NCBI RefSeq assembly: GCF_016863035.1
Contig: NZ_BOOC01000052.1
Span: forward strand, 1-48,605
Direction of reading: 5' to 3'
Source: Microbispora corallina
GTDB taxonomy: Bacteria; Actinomycetota; Actinomycetes; Streptosporangiales; Streptosporangiaceae
DNA: 48,605 bases
Shown: positions 1 through 7,129 of the stretch, in pieces
Numbering within the stretch: the stretch's first letter is position 1
Layout of the letters: the number at the start of each line of letters is the position of its first letter
Translations under genes and position numbers: made by a program
Notes under the pieces: generated by a model
Told to the model about the DNA's origin: nothing
The model's input: the letters and a program-made list of their open reading frames with translations, nothing else
Database searches by the model: none

Positions 1-1042
1 GGAGCGCCGACGTCGCGGACGGGGTGCTCGTCGGGGTGCTCGTCGGACTGGAGGTGGGGGTCGCCGACGGTGTGGGCGTGGTGCCGCCGGGCGGGTCGAG
101 CGGGCAGCTGGCCTGATACCTGGAGATGCCGTTCATGTTCGAAAGGGAGGGGCACAGGAACGGCGCGTACCGGGTGTCCTTATCGATGAACAGCTTCATC
201 CAGATCATCTCGGTGCGGGCGAAGGCGCCCGAGTTGCCGCCGCCTCCGCCGGCCGGGAAGCCGTGCCCCTCGTTCGCGATCTCCACGTACGCCCGCTCGA
301 CGCTCCCGGGGATCGTGTTGTACGCGCTCAGGGCGTACGACGGAGTCACCGTGCCGTCGGTCTGGCCCGCGAACAGGACCGTCGGGATCCTGATGCCGGA
401 CAGGTCGCCGCCGGGCACGTACGGTGCCATCCCGATCGCGGTCATCAGGGAGGGGCGCTGGATGGCGGCGAGGAGGGCGCCGCCTCCGCCCATGGAGTGC
501 CCGCCCACCGCCAGCCGGTTGCGGTCGACCCGGTCGCGTACCGGGCTGCTGGTCACCAGCCAGTCAAGGGCGGCGAGCAACTGGGCGGCCCGGGCGTCGG
601 CGTAGTCGTTGAGGGTGTTGGTCTCGATCCCGATGACGACGAATCCGAACGAGGCGAGCCGCGGGCCCTGCCAGGCGTAGTAACTCCACGCGGTGCCGTA
701 GCCGGGGGCGATCGCGATGGCTCCGAACGTTCCCTGGCTGGTGTCGGTCGGGTAGTAGACGACCCCGCCGCCGAAGCCGTTGCCCGCGGGAACCGTCACC
801 TGGGCGGTGGCGAACGGCCCGCGGGCGGCGGCGACGCCGGCCGCGGTGGGGTCCGGCCCCCGCTGGAAGGGGTTGACGTCGGCGGACGCCGTGGGGGACA
901 GCGCCGCCGCGCCGGCGAACACCAGGAGAAGGGTCACGAGACCCGCGAGGATCGCCTGGGGCGACCATCGTGACGATCCCGCTCCCGGTCGGTGGGTGCC
1001 GGGGACTCGGCGCGGAGCCGTCCCGGGGACTTCGTCTGGCAC
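1..1042 (-). CDS. Secreted cutinase / polyester hydrolase (PET-hydrolase-like), 3' end outside window
   Basis: Extracellular alpha/beta hydrolase of the Thermobifida cutinase family, expected to cleave cutin, short-chain esters and possibly synthetic polyesters. The start is the GTG at 1042-1040, with AGGAG six bases upstream. A signal peptide (hydrophobic residues about 29-48) ends at ATASA-type residues 51-54, giving a mature DVNPF start like Thermobifida cutinase (ANPYERGP). Seen: FGGGVVYYP, oxyanion-region GYG, nucleophile in GHSMGGGG (Ser183), Asp229 (GQTDGTV), His260 (EGHGF), and the family's two C-terminal cysteines (FLCPS and ASCPL). After the catalytic domain a Thr/Pro/Ser-rich linker (PTPSATPTSS style) is still open at base 1, so a further domain, perhaps carbohydrate- or polymer-binding, lies outside the window. 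Reading frame is clean across the whole stretch. Family call is firm; substrate is inferred. Confidence 0.9.
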   Translation of the reverse strand, partial: MPDEVPGTAPRRVPGTHRPGAGSSRWSPQAILAGLVTLLLVFAGAAALSPTASADVNPFQRGPDPTAAGVAAARGPFATAQVTVPAGNGFGGGVVYYPTDTSQGTFGAIAIAPGYGTAWSYYAWQGPRLASFGFVVIGIETNTLNDYADARAAQLLAALDWLVTSSPVRDRVDRNRLAVGGHSMGGGGALLAAIQRPSLMTAIGMAPYVPGGDLSGIRIPTVLFAGQTDGTVTPSYALSAYNTIPGSVERAYVEIANEGHGFPAGGGGGNSGAFARTEMIWMKLFIDKDTRYAPFLCPSLSNMNGISRYQASCPLDPPGGTTPTPSATPTSSPTSTPTSTPSATSAL

Positions 1043-1722
1043 TGCACGCTCCTGTGGGCTGGGGGTTCGAGGGAGACGACGTCGGCGAGCCGACGGGCCG
1101 GACGAGAGGGGTGCCGCCGAGGCGACCGCGGCCGGTGCCGGGTGGCGGCCGGCGCATGCCGTCCGTGGCTGGGAGAGGCGCTGCCGCAGGCCCCCGCGCC
1201 GCGGCGGTGCGCTCCCGCCTCCCTCTCGGACCGCCGCGCCGGCGACACACGACCTCCTGGATGTGTTAGCGCTAACATTCCCGCGACGCGATCCTCCCCG
1301 AACGCACCGGCTCGCGAAGCCGGAGAAGCCGCTCAGTGCCTGTACGGGCGATCCCGAACGCGAGGCGAAGATCACCTCGGGGAGGTATGAGTACCAATTA
1401 GCTTCCGAAGACCACGGCCGGTCAAGACCCGAGTTTCAGACTCACCACAAGCGGGCTCCGGATACTGTGCGGCCATCTCCCGCCCCGTGTCGCCGTCGCG
1501 CCCGGCCGGGTTCCGTCCCCACCCGTCCCCACTCGTCGCGTCGATCGGACATCGATCCTGCTGAACGCGTCAGTCGCCGGCGGCCGATGTCTCCTGCTCT
1601 CCCGGCGGACCGCCCCACGCCTGCGCCGTGGCCGTCACACGGAAGCGGGACGCCGGCGCCGACCGCCGGGATGTAAGTTTCAGGCTCCGCTGCCGCCGGT
1701 GACCGCGCGGCCGCCGCGTCGC
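1043..1722. other. Long intergenic region upstream of the cutinase gene
   Basis: About 680 bases separate the cutinase start from the end of the next leftward gene. No convincing coding sequence was found on either strand; the open frames here lack ribosome sites and family resemblance. The only clear element is the perfect operator-like palindrome at 1264-1277. The sequence around 1380-1440 is less GC-rich than the rest and could hold the cutinase promoter. Confidence 0.6.
1264..1277. promoter_or_regulatory. Perfect 14-bp palindrome, LacI-family-type operator
   Basis: TGTTAGCGCTAACA is its own reverse complement and has the central CG plus NTTAGCGCTAAN form typical of LacI/CebR-type operators in actinomycetes. 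It lies about 220 bases upstream of the cutinase GTG start and is the best candidate for sugar- or polymer-responsive control of that gene. The cognate regulator is not adjacent; the LacI protein at 19273-20325 has different candidate sites beside it. Confidence 0.65.
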
Positions 1723-3063
1723 CTAGCCGGTACGCCAGAGGGCGGCGTGGGAGACCTCGAAGCCGTTGTCCTTCTCCGCGACCACCGCGCCCACCGCGTA
1801 GACCTGGCTCGTGCCGGGCCGCCGGGCCAGGGAGGTGACCCTCGCCGTGTATCCGGACGGCGCGGGAATGCGGTGGCGGGTCCAGCGCCCGCCGGACAGA
1901 TGCCAGAGCAGGTCGCCGCGGCCGAGCGCCCACAGGCCGCCCCTGCCGTCGGGCTCCGCCTGGCCGAAGGTGGTGGTGCCCCACGCGGGGCGCGGAAGGC
2001 TCGACCCCGGCGGACCCCAGTTGCAGGTCCACGAGCTCCCGTTCCAGTGCAGGGCCACCGGGCGGCCCCTCATCAGAGGCTCGCCGTCGTCGTACTCGTG
2101 CTCCATCAGCCACGAGACCCCGCCCACGAGCCACACGTCATCAGGGCCGATCACGCCGACATCCCGGAGCACCGCGCGCGACACGTCGTGGCGCGGCGTC
2201 TCCAGTACGGGCACCCCGATCAGGCGCCAGCCGGCCTGCTCCCAGCGCGCCGCCGCGGGCTGCCGGCTCTGCTCCCCGCTCACGGCCCAGACGTGCTCGC
2301 CCTCGGAGCTCAGCGCCCCCGCCTCGATGGGCAGCGGGTGGTACTGCCATTCCTGTCCCGTCCACAGAAGCCCCACCCGCCCGTTCACGGCCCACGCTCG
2401 GCCCGCGCCGACGGAGCGCGCGGCGGTGTCTCCCCACCCGATCGTGCCGCCCACCGGCTTCGCCAGTGTTTCCGAACGCCACCGGCCGCTCGCGTAGGTG
2501 CTGACGATGCCGATCGTGTCCGCTCCCTTCCCGTCGCCGGCGTTGCCGAACAGCCAGGCCTGATCCGCCGAGGCGGCGGCGAGCGCGACGTAGTTCTGCG
2601 GACCGCGTCGGGGGAGGGGCGGAATCCGGAAGGTCTGCCATGCGCCGCCGCCGTCCCGGCGGCGCACCCCGCCCTCCCTGACCCACAGCACGCCTCCGTG
2701 CTCCCACTCCTCGGAGAAAGTGGTCCAGAGCGTGCCGTCGGGGGCCGCGGCGAGCTGGTACATGGCTCCGCGGGCGCGGTCGACCCAGAGTGTGCGCCAC
2801 GCCGTGGCGACGTCGGACGCCCGCAGGTCGTCGTGACTGTCCGGCGGCAGCGGGCACCTCGCCGGTCGGGCCGGCAACGGCTGGAGCTCCGCCGTACCGG
2901 CCGGGCGTGGCGAGATCACGGCTGCCGGCTCCACGCCGGTGCGGCCGGACGACGGCGTGCCCCCGCCGCCGGCCGTGGGTGCGCGATCAGGCGCGCCGGG
3001 ACCCGAGGCGCAACCGGCGACCGCCACGACCAGCACGGCCAGCGCCCGGGTCGCCATTCTCAT
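1723..3063 (-). CDS. Secreted lipoprotein with beta-propeller-like repeats
   Basis: 446-residue protein with an N-terminal lipoprotein signal: hydrophobic stretch (LAVLVVAVAG) followed by Cys18 in a VAGC lipobox, then a Pro/Gly/Thr-rich tether to about residue 60. The rest contains recurring blade-like segments of the type DVWLVGG, QAWLFGN, HVWAVSG and GLWALG, each about 40-60 residues apart, with many Trp residues. This pattern is typical of Kelch- or BNR-like propellers that sit outside the cell membrane. No catalytic motif was recognised and no specific function is claimed. It is the gene before the cutinase on the same strand, but the 680-base gap argues against an operon. Confidence 0.7.
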   Translation of the reverse strand: MRMATRALAVLVVAVAGCASGPGAPDRAPTAGGGGTPSSGRTGVEPAAVISPRPAGTAELQPLPARPARCPLPPDSHDDLRASDVATAWRTLWVDRARGAMYQLAAAPDGTLWTTFSEEWEHGGVLWVREGGVRRRDGGGAWQTFRIPPLPRRGPQNYVALAAASADQAWLFGNAGDGKGADTIGIVSTYASGRWRSETLAKPVGGTIGWGDTAARSVGAGRAWAVNGRVGLLWTGQEWQYHPLPIEAGALSSEGEHVWAVSGEQSRQPAAARWEQAGWRLIGVPVLETPRHDVSRAVLRDVGVIGPDDVWLVGGVSWLMEHEYDDGEPLMRGRPVALHWNGSSWTCNWGPPGSSLPRPAWGTTTFGQAEPDGRGGLWALGRGDLLWHLSGGRWTRHRIPAPSGYTARVTSLARRPGTSQVYAVGAVVAEKDNGFEVSHAALWRTG

Positions 3064-3263
3064 GCCGGGAAGTCTGGCATGCCCGAGCAGGCGCGGGACA
3101 CGCCACCGAGGTCCCGACTACGACGGCCATCGACGTGTCTTCTGATTCTTTCCGTCGAGGTGTCGGACGGCGGCGAGCGCGTTCGTAGCCAAGGTGAGAG
3201 GCCGGCAACGGGCCGGTCGCCACTCACGCTGAGATGACCGAGCTGACAAGGAGCGTGTACACC

Positions 3264-3743
3264 GTGACCGAGGAGAAGGTGAGCGCCACCCTGACTTTCG
3301 CCGTGCCCGTCGCGAGGGTGTTCGCGGTGCTGGCGGACCCGACGACCCATTCCGCCATCGACGGCACCGGCTGGGTTCAGGAAGCCGTCGAGCGAGCGCG
3401 GCTGACCGAGGTGGGGCAGATCTTCCGGATGGAGATGTATCACGCCGGTCATCCAGACGGTGACTACCGGGTGGTCAACAAGGTCGAGGTGCTCGATCCG
3501 CCGCACGCCATCGGCTGGTTGACGGGGTATGAGAAGGGCGACGGTCAGCTGGAGTTCGGCGGCTGGATCTGGCGTTACGACCTGGCGCCGCTCGGTCCCT
3601 CCGAGAGCGAGGTCAGGCTCACCTACGACTGGTCGGCGGTGCCGCAGTTCATCCGGGAGCGAGGGATCCGATTCCCGCCGTTCGGTCCTGAGCATCTCAT
3701 CAACTCGTTGCACCACCTGGCCGAGCTTGTCTCCGGTAGGTGA
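3264..3743 (+). CDS. SRPBCC (START/polyketide cyclase-like) family protein
   Basis: About 159 residues. The N-terminal strand and helix (VSATLTFAVPVARVFAVLADPTTHSAIDGTG) are the classic SRPBCC opening, followed by strands ending in a WRYDLAPLG segment and a C-terminal helix containing LINSLHHLAELV. These proteins form a helix-grip fold with a hydrophobic ligand pocket; many are uncharacterised stress or lipid-binding proteins. I chose the GTG at 3264, which has AAGGAG ten bases upstream at 3248-3253; an in-frame ATG at 3234 would add ten residues but has no obvious ribosome site. The gene converges on the TetR gene. Ligand unknown. Confidence 0.75.
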   Translation: MTEEKVSATLTFAVPVARVFAVLADPTTHSAIDGTGWVQEAVERARLTEVGQIFRMEMYHAGHPDGDYRVVNKVEVLDPPHAIGWLTGYEKGDGQLEFGGWIWRYDLAPLGPSESEVRLTYDWSAVPQFIRERGIRFPPFGPEHLINSLHHLAELVSGR

Positions 3744-3818
3744 TGTCGTCGTCCAAGACGAGCGTCGGCAGCACACGGTGCCTCCCGCGGATCGCGCATG
3801 CACTGGAGATCCTGTGCG

Positions 3819-4511
3819 TCATGCCGGCGGCTGGGCGAGTTTGGCGGCCACGGCGTCGAGGACCCATTCCAGGCCGGTCGCGAAGGACGTCTCGGCGTCC
3901 ACCTCCGTGCCGTCGTGCACGAACTTCGCCAGCGCCGGGAAGCGGCCGGTGGCCAGCATTCTCATCACATGCGGGCCGGAGGCGCGCTGCCAGTCGCGGT
4001 CGGACAGGCCCGTGGCGCGCTCGGCCCGCACGCTCGCGATCTCGCGCCTGATCGCGCCGGTGAAGTAGGCGCTGACGGTCTCCACGGCGCGCGTGACGGT
4101 CGGGAGGTCGGCGAGGCCGTCGAAGGCGGCCAGCGTGGCCTCCGTGACGGCGAGGGCGTTCGGGCCCAGGGCCGGACGGCCGCCGAGCAGGTCGGCCAGC
4201 CATTCGTGACGGTGGGCGGCCTGCCTGGTGCGGTGGGCGCGGATGCGCAGCGCCTCCCGCCAGTCGCCGGGCTGCTCCTCGGGGAGGATCTCGCCGTGGA
4301 CCTCGTCCACCATGAGGTCGAACAGCTCCTCCTTGCTGGAGATGTATCCGTACAACCGCATCGGGCCGGCGTCCAGCCGGGCGGCGACCTTGCGCAACGA
4401 CACCGCCTCCAGCCCGCCCTCGTCGGCCAGCGCGACGGCGGCGGCGACGATCCGCTCCCGGTCGAGCGGCACGGGCCGGGTCGGCGGCTCAGGCCGGTCC
4501 CACACAGTCAT
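3819..4511 (-). CDS. TetR-family transcriptional regulator
   Basis: 230-residue TetR/AcrR repressor. The N-terminal helix-turn-helix is clear (RIVAAAVALADEGGLEAVSLRKVAARL, then the MRLYGYISSKEELFDLMVD signature). The C-terminal region with WREALRIRAH and a long final helical part resembles the TetR_C class that senses hydrophobic drugs. The ATG at 4511 is preferred over the GTG at 4517 because GGGA lies seven bases upstream. It is divergent from the TetX-like monooxygenase, 53 bases away, so the pair most likely forms an autoregulated drug- or xenobiotic-induced module. Effector unknown. Confidence 0.85.
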   Translation of the reverse strand: MTVWDRPEPPTRPVPLDRERIVAAAVALADEGGLEAVSLRKVAARLDAGPMRLYGYISSKEELFDLMVDEVHGEILPEEQPGDWREALRIRAHRTRQAAHRHEWLADLLGGRPALGPNALAVTEATLAAFDGLADLPTVTRAVETVSAYFTGAIRREIASVRAERATGLSDRDWQRASGPHVMRMLATGRFPALAKFVHDGTEVDAETSFATGLEWVLDAVAAKLAQPPA

Positions 4512-4528
4512 GGTCACATCCCACTGTT

Positions 4529-4581
4529 GCGATACGCCACATTAGCAAAATACAGTGTATCGACATGAGACAGCGTATCGC
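4529..4581. promoter_or_regulatory. Operator region between TetR and TetX-like genes
   Basis: Two nested dyads fill the 53-base divergent gap and the first codons of the monooxygenase. The inner one is ATACAGTGTAT at 4550-4560 (5-bp perfect arms around one base), ending four bases before the monooxygenase ATG. The outer one pairs GCGATACGC (4529-4537) with GCGTATCGC (4573-4581). Either could be the TetR site; both would cover the two promoters. The monooxygenase has no clear Shine-Dalgarno sequence, so its message may be leaderless. Confidence 0.6.
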
Positions 4582-5773
4582 CGTGGCCGGCGGCGGCCCC
4601 GCCGGCCTGACCTTCGCCCGCGTCATGCACCGCCACGGTCACCCCGTCACCGTCCTCGAACGCGACCCCGGCCCCGACGCCCGTCCCCCGGGCGGCACGC
4701 TGGACCTGCACGAAAGGATGGGGCAGCTCGCGCTGGACAAGGCGGGGCTGCTGGCGGAGTTCCAGGCCTTGTCCCGTCCCGAGGGGGAGGCCATGCGCAT
4801 CCTGGACACGGACGGGACCGTTCTGCGCGACTGGCAACCCCGTCCGGGTGCCCGGGCCCATCCCGAGATCGACCGCGGGCAACTCCGGGACCTGCTGCTC
4901 GGAGCCCTGGACGTTCAGTGGGGGCGGGGCGTGACGGAGGTGGAGCCCGGGACCCCGGAGGGCGTGCTGGTCCGTTTCGCGGACGGGCGGCGGGAGACGT
5001 TCGACCTCGTGGTCGGCGCGGACGGCGCCTGGTCCCGGGTCCGGACGGCGGTCTCGTCCGCGACGCCGCACTACACCGGCGTCACCTTGGTCGAGACCTC
5101 CCTGGACGACGTCGACACCCGCCATCCCGGCCTCGCGCGCCTGATCGGCGACGGTTCGATGGCCGTGTACGGAGTGAACCGCGGCCTCGTCGCCCAGCGC
5201 AACAGCGGCGGCCACGTCAAGGTGTACGCCCAGTTCCGCGCGCCGCTCGACTGGCACACGAACCCGGACCGGCATTTGGGCCTGAACCGGCACGCTGACC
5301 TGAATGCAGGGCCGGACGCAGACCTGGACCCCGGCCTGGACGCGGGCCTGGATCTGGCCGACGTCGAGGCCGTGCGATCAAGCCTGCTGGCCCTGTTCGA
5401 CGGCTGGGCCGATCCCGTGCTCGACCTCCTCCGCCACGGCGCCGCCTTCGTCCACCGCCCCCTCCACGTCCTGCCCGCGCCCCACACCTGGACCCACGTC
5501 CCCGGGGTGACGCTACTGGGCGACGCCGCCCACCTGATGCCCCCTTTGGGAGTGGGCGCGAACCTCGCGATGCTGGAAGGCGCCGAACTCGCCGAGTCCC
5601 TCGCCGCAGCCTCCGGTCACGGCGATCTGGACGAGGCCGTCCGAGCCTTCGAGGAACAGATGTGGCCCCGGGCCGGCAGATGGGCGGAGATGACCATGGC
5701 CGGTCTCGAACGCCTCGTGAGCCCCGACCCCGCCGAAGCCCTCGCCCTCTTCGACGAGGTCCAGCCGTCCTGA
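4565..5773 (+). CDS. FAD-dependent monooxygenase, TetX-like
   Basis: 402-residue class A flavoprotein hydroxylase. FAD-binding GGGPAGL at residues 8-14, then LERDPG, and TetX-type landmarks in order: GGTLDLH, KAGLL, PEIDRGQLRDLLL, a DG motif (VVGADGAWSRVR), and GDAAHLMPPLGVGANLAMLEGAELAESL. These match the order and wording of Tet(X), which hydroxylates and inactivates tetracyclines. Differences: the region around residues 235-265 carries an Asp/Gly/Leu-rich low-complexity insertion (NAGPDADLDPGLDAGLD type), absent from Tet(X) as I recall it. Divergent TetR supports inducible drug or phenolic-compound modification. It could equally act on another aromatic substrate; tetracycline activity is inference. 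Confidence 0.85.
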   Translation: MRQRIAVAGGGPAGLTFARVMHRHGHPVTVLERDPGPDARPPGGTLDLHERMGQLALDKAGLLAEFQALSRPEGEAMRILDTDGTVLRDWQPRPGARAHPEIDRGQLRDLLLGALDVQWGRGVTEVEPGTPEGVLVRFADGRRETFDLVVGADGAWSRVRTAVSSATPHYTGVTLVETSLDDVDTRHPGLARLIGDGSMAVYGVNRGLVAQRNSGGHVKVYAQFRAPLDWHTNPDRHLGLNRHADLNAGPDADLDPGLDAGLDLADVEAVRSSLLALFDGWADPVLDLLRHGAAFVHRPLHVLPAPHTWTHVPGVTLLGDAAHLMPPLGVGANLAMLEGAELAESLAAASGHGDLDEAVRAFEEQMWPRAGRWAEMTMAGLERLVSPDPAEALALFDEVQPS

Positions 5774-5948
5774 CTGCCGAGGTGCGGGACCTTTCCCGGC
5801 CGCACCGGACACAGTCTGGCGGGGCCGCCGCCGGCGGTTGCCGGGCGGTCTGGGCGAGGCCGCCGCCGGCGGATCGCCGTGGCAGGGCGGGCTGATCGCC
5901 ACCGGCATCGTGGTCGTGCTCTTCATGATCTGGGCCCGATGCTCTTCC

Positions 5949-6350
5949 AAGAGCGTCCCTGTCCGAGAACGGCGCAGGGAACGCGCTCCCGGCGATCTTC
6001 TCCAGCATCTCGCGGGACCGGGCGAGCCCCTCCGCGGGCGGTCCCGCCGCGCCGGGGAGGTGCGCGACCAGATCGAGGTGGTGCAGCGTCCACTCCATGA
6101 CGTACGCGGAGAGATAGTCGCCCACGGTCAGGACCTCGCCGCGGGTGGCGACCCGGAGGTCCGGGTCGGCGAGCTCAGCGGCGCGGCCGGTGGCGGAGCC
6201 GACGTCGTCGAGGTGGAACCTGAGCAGCCGAGGCTCCTCGTACGCGGCGGCCAGCCGGACGATCAGCGCGTCGAGCGGGTCATCGCCGGCCGGCGGCGTC
6301 GCGGCGACGTCCCAGTAGGTGACCGCGTCGCGGGTCGGTGGGGTGGCAGG
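5949..6350 (-). pseudogene. Remnant of a maleylpyruvate-isomerase/mycothiol-dependent family protein (C-terminal part)
   Basis: Translating leftward from 6350 gives HPATPPTRDAVTYWDVAA, then RLAAAYEEPRLLRFHLDDV, then GEVLTVGDYLSAYVMEWTLHHLDLVAHLPGA and a final helix ending FSDRDAL. This is the C-terminal half of the TIGR03083/maleylpyruvate isomerase N-terminal-like family (the HHLDL motif is characteristic). The N-terminal half, with the first metal-ligand histidine, is absent, there is no credible start codon, and after FSDRDAL (about 5949) the family's usual GTGR-type ending is replaced by unrelated sequence. I read it as a deletion- and frameshift-damaged gene. Confidence 0.6.
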
Positions 6351-6484
6351 ATGCAGATGAGCCCACGCACATCGGTCGGATGGAGAGCGTGCCGGGCGGC
6401 GAACCTTTCACCGATGCGGTCGAGCTCGATGGTGATGGCTCGCAGCAGGTGCACCACTCGCATCCCGGGGTCCTGCTCATTCAT
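6350..6484 (-). pseudogene. Remnant of a MarR-family regulator (N-terminal 45 residues)
   Basis: From the ATG at 6484 the frame reads MNEQDPGMRVVHLLRAITI then ELDRIGERFAARHALHPTDVRGLICI, the first two helices and start of the DNA-binding domain of a MarR protein. It then loses all resemblance exactly where the maleylpyruvate-isomerase-like remnant begins in another frame. A good dyad (6525-6541) sits 41 bases upstream, as expected for an autoregulated MarR gene. The wing and C-terminus are missing, so it cannot encode a working repressor. Confidence 0.6.
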
Positions 6485-6524
6485 GCCGTCTGCCGCCTTT
6501 CGTCCATTCTTCCCGTATGCCGAT

Positions 6525-6541
6525 ATCTCGCTCCGCGAGAT
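6525..6541. promoter_or_regulatory. Dyad upstream of the MarR remnant
   Basis: ATCTCGC-TCC-GCGAGAT has perfect 7-bp arms around three bases. Its size and position, 41 bases before the MarR-remnant ATG, fit a former MarR operator. Confidence 0.5.
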
Positions 6542-6651
6542 GCTTGCTCGGCGTAAAGGCGGTTCCGTTGCGGCGAGGCCACCTTGAGTGCGGGGTGGAA
6601 CGTCAGCCACCGGGCATGGCGTCACCCAGGACTGAGCCGGCGGAGCCCGGA

Positions 6652-7068
6652 CTACGCGTCCTCCGCGATGAGGCCCTGGAGCAGGGCCAGCAGGGTCCTG
6701 CGGTCCGCGTCGGACAAGGCCCTGTAGCACCCGGCGAGCACCTCGTCGGCGACCTTGTGCCCGGCTTTCAGGACCTGCTCGCCGGAGGGGGTGAGATGGT
6801 GCTCGATGCGCCGGCCGTGCCCGGGCCGGCGCTCGACCCATCCCTGAGCCACCAGCCGACCGGCGAGGGTTCCGAAGGCCTGCTCGGTCTGGAAGGTCTC
6901 CGCGGCCAGCGCCCGGGCCGACGCCCCTGGGGAGCGGCTGATCGCCCGGAGGGCATCCCATTGGGCCAGCGTCGCACCGATCGCCGACAGCCCACTCTCC
7001 AGGGCCCGGTGCTGCCGGTACTGAGCCTGCTTGACCGCTCGTCCGAGCACTTGCAGATCGCCATGCAC
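6652..7068 (-). CDS. MarR-family transcriptional regulator
   Basis: 138-residue intact MarR protein starting at GTG 7068. Helix 1-2 region (LGRAVKQAQYRQHRALESGLSAIGATLAQWDALRAI), recognition helix region (GASARALAAETFQTEQAFGTLAGRLVAQGWV) and wing (RRPGHGRRIEHHLTPSGEQVL) are all present and in order, followed by the dimerisation helix. It is divergent from an alpha/beta hydrolase, with a 15-bp dyad in the 61-base gap, so it probably represses both itself and the hydrolase. It is a separate paralogue of the broken MarR at 6350-6484. Inducer unknown. Confidence 0.88.
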   Translation of the reverse strand: MHGDLQVLGRAVKQAQYRQHRALESGLSAIGATLAQWDALRAISRSPGASARALAAETFQTEQAFGTLAGRLVAQGWVERRPGHGRRIEHHLTPSGEQVLKAGHKVADEVLAGCYRALSDADRRTLLALLQGLIAEDA

Positions 7069-7085
7069 AGCATGAGCCTAGTACG

Positions 7086-7100
7086 AAACTAAGCTAGTTT
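7086..7100. promoter_or_regulatory. MarR operator candidate
   Basis: AAACTA-AGC-TAGTTT, perfect 6-bp arms around three bases, in an AT-rich patch between the divergent MarR and hydrolase genes. It starts 17 bases upstream of the MarR GTG (7068) and ends 29 bases before the hydrolase ATG (7130), so a bound repressor would cover both promoters. Confidence 0.65.
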
Positions 7101-7129
7101 AAATAAACATCTTTAGTTATGCTGCGTCC

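Noticed and set aside
263..973. Rightward open frame of 236 codons opposite the cutinase
   Set aside because: Antisense shadow of the cutinase frame: Arg/Gly/Pro-rich, no ribosome site and no family resemblance, while the leftward frame has a full catalytic triad.
1442..2134. Possible gene in the gap beside the lipoprotein
   Set aside because: It overlaps the lipoprotein in another frame, is dominated by Arg/Gly/Ala and has no start context or homology.
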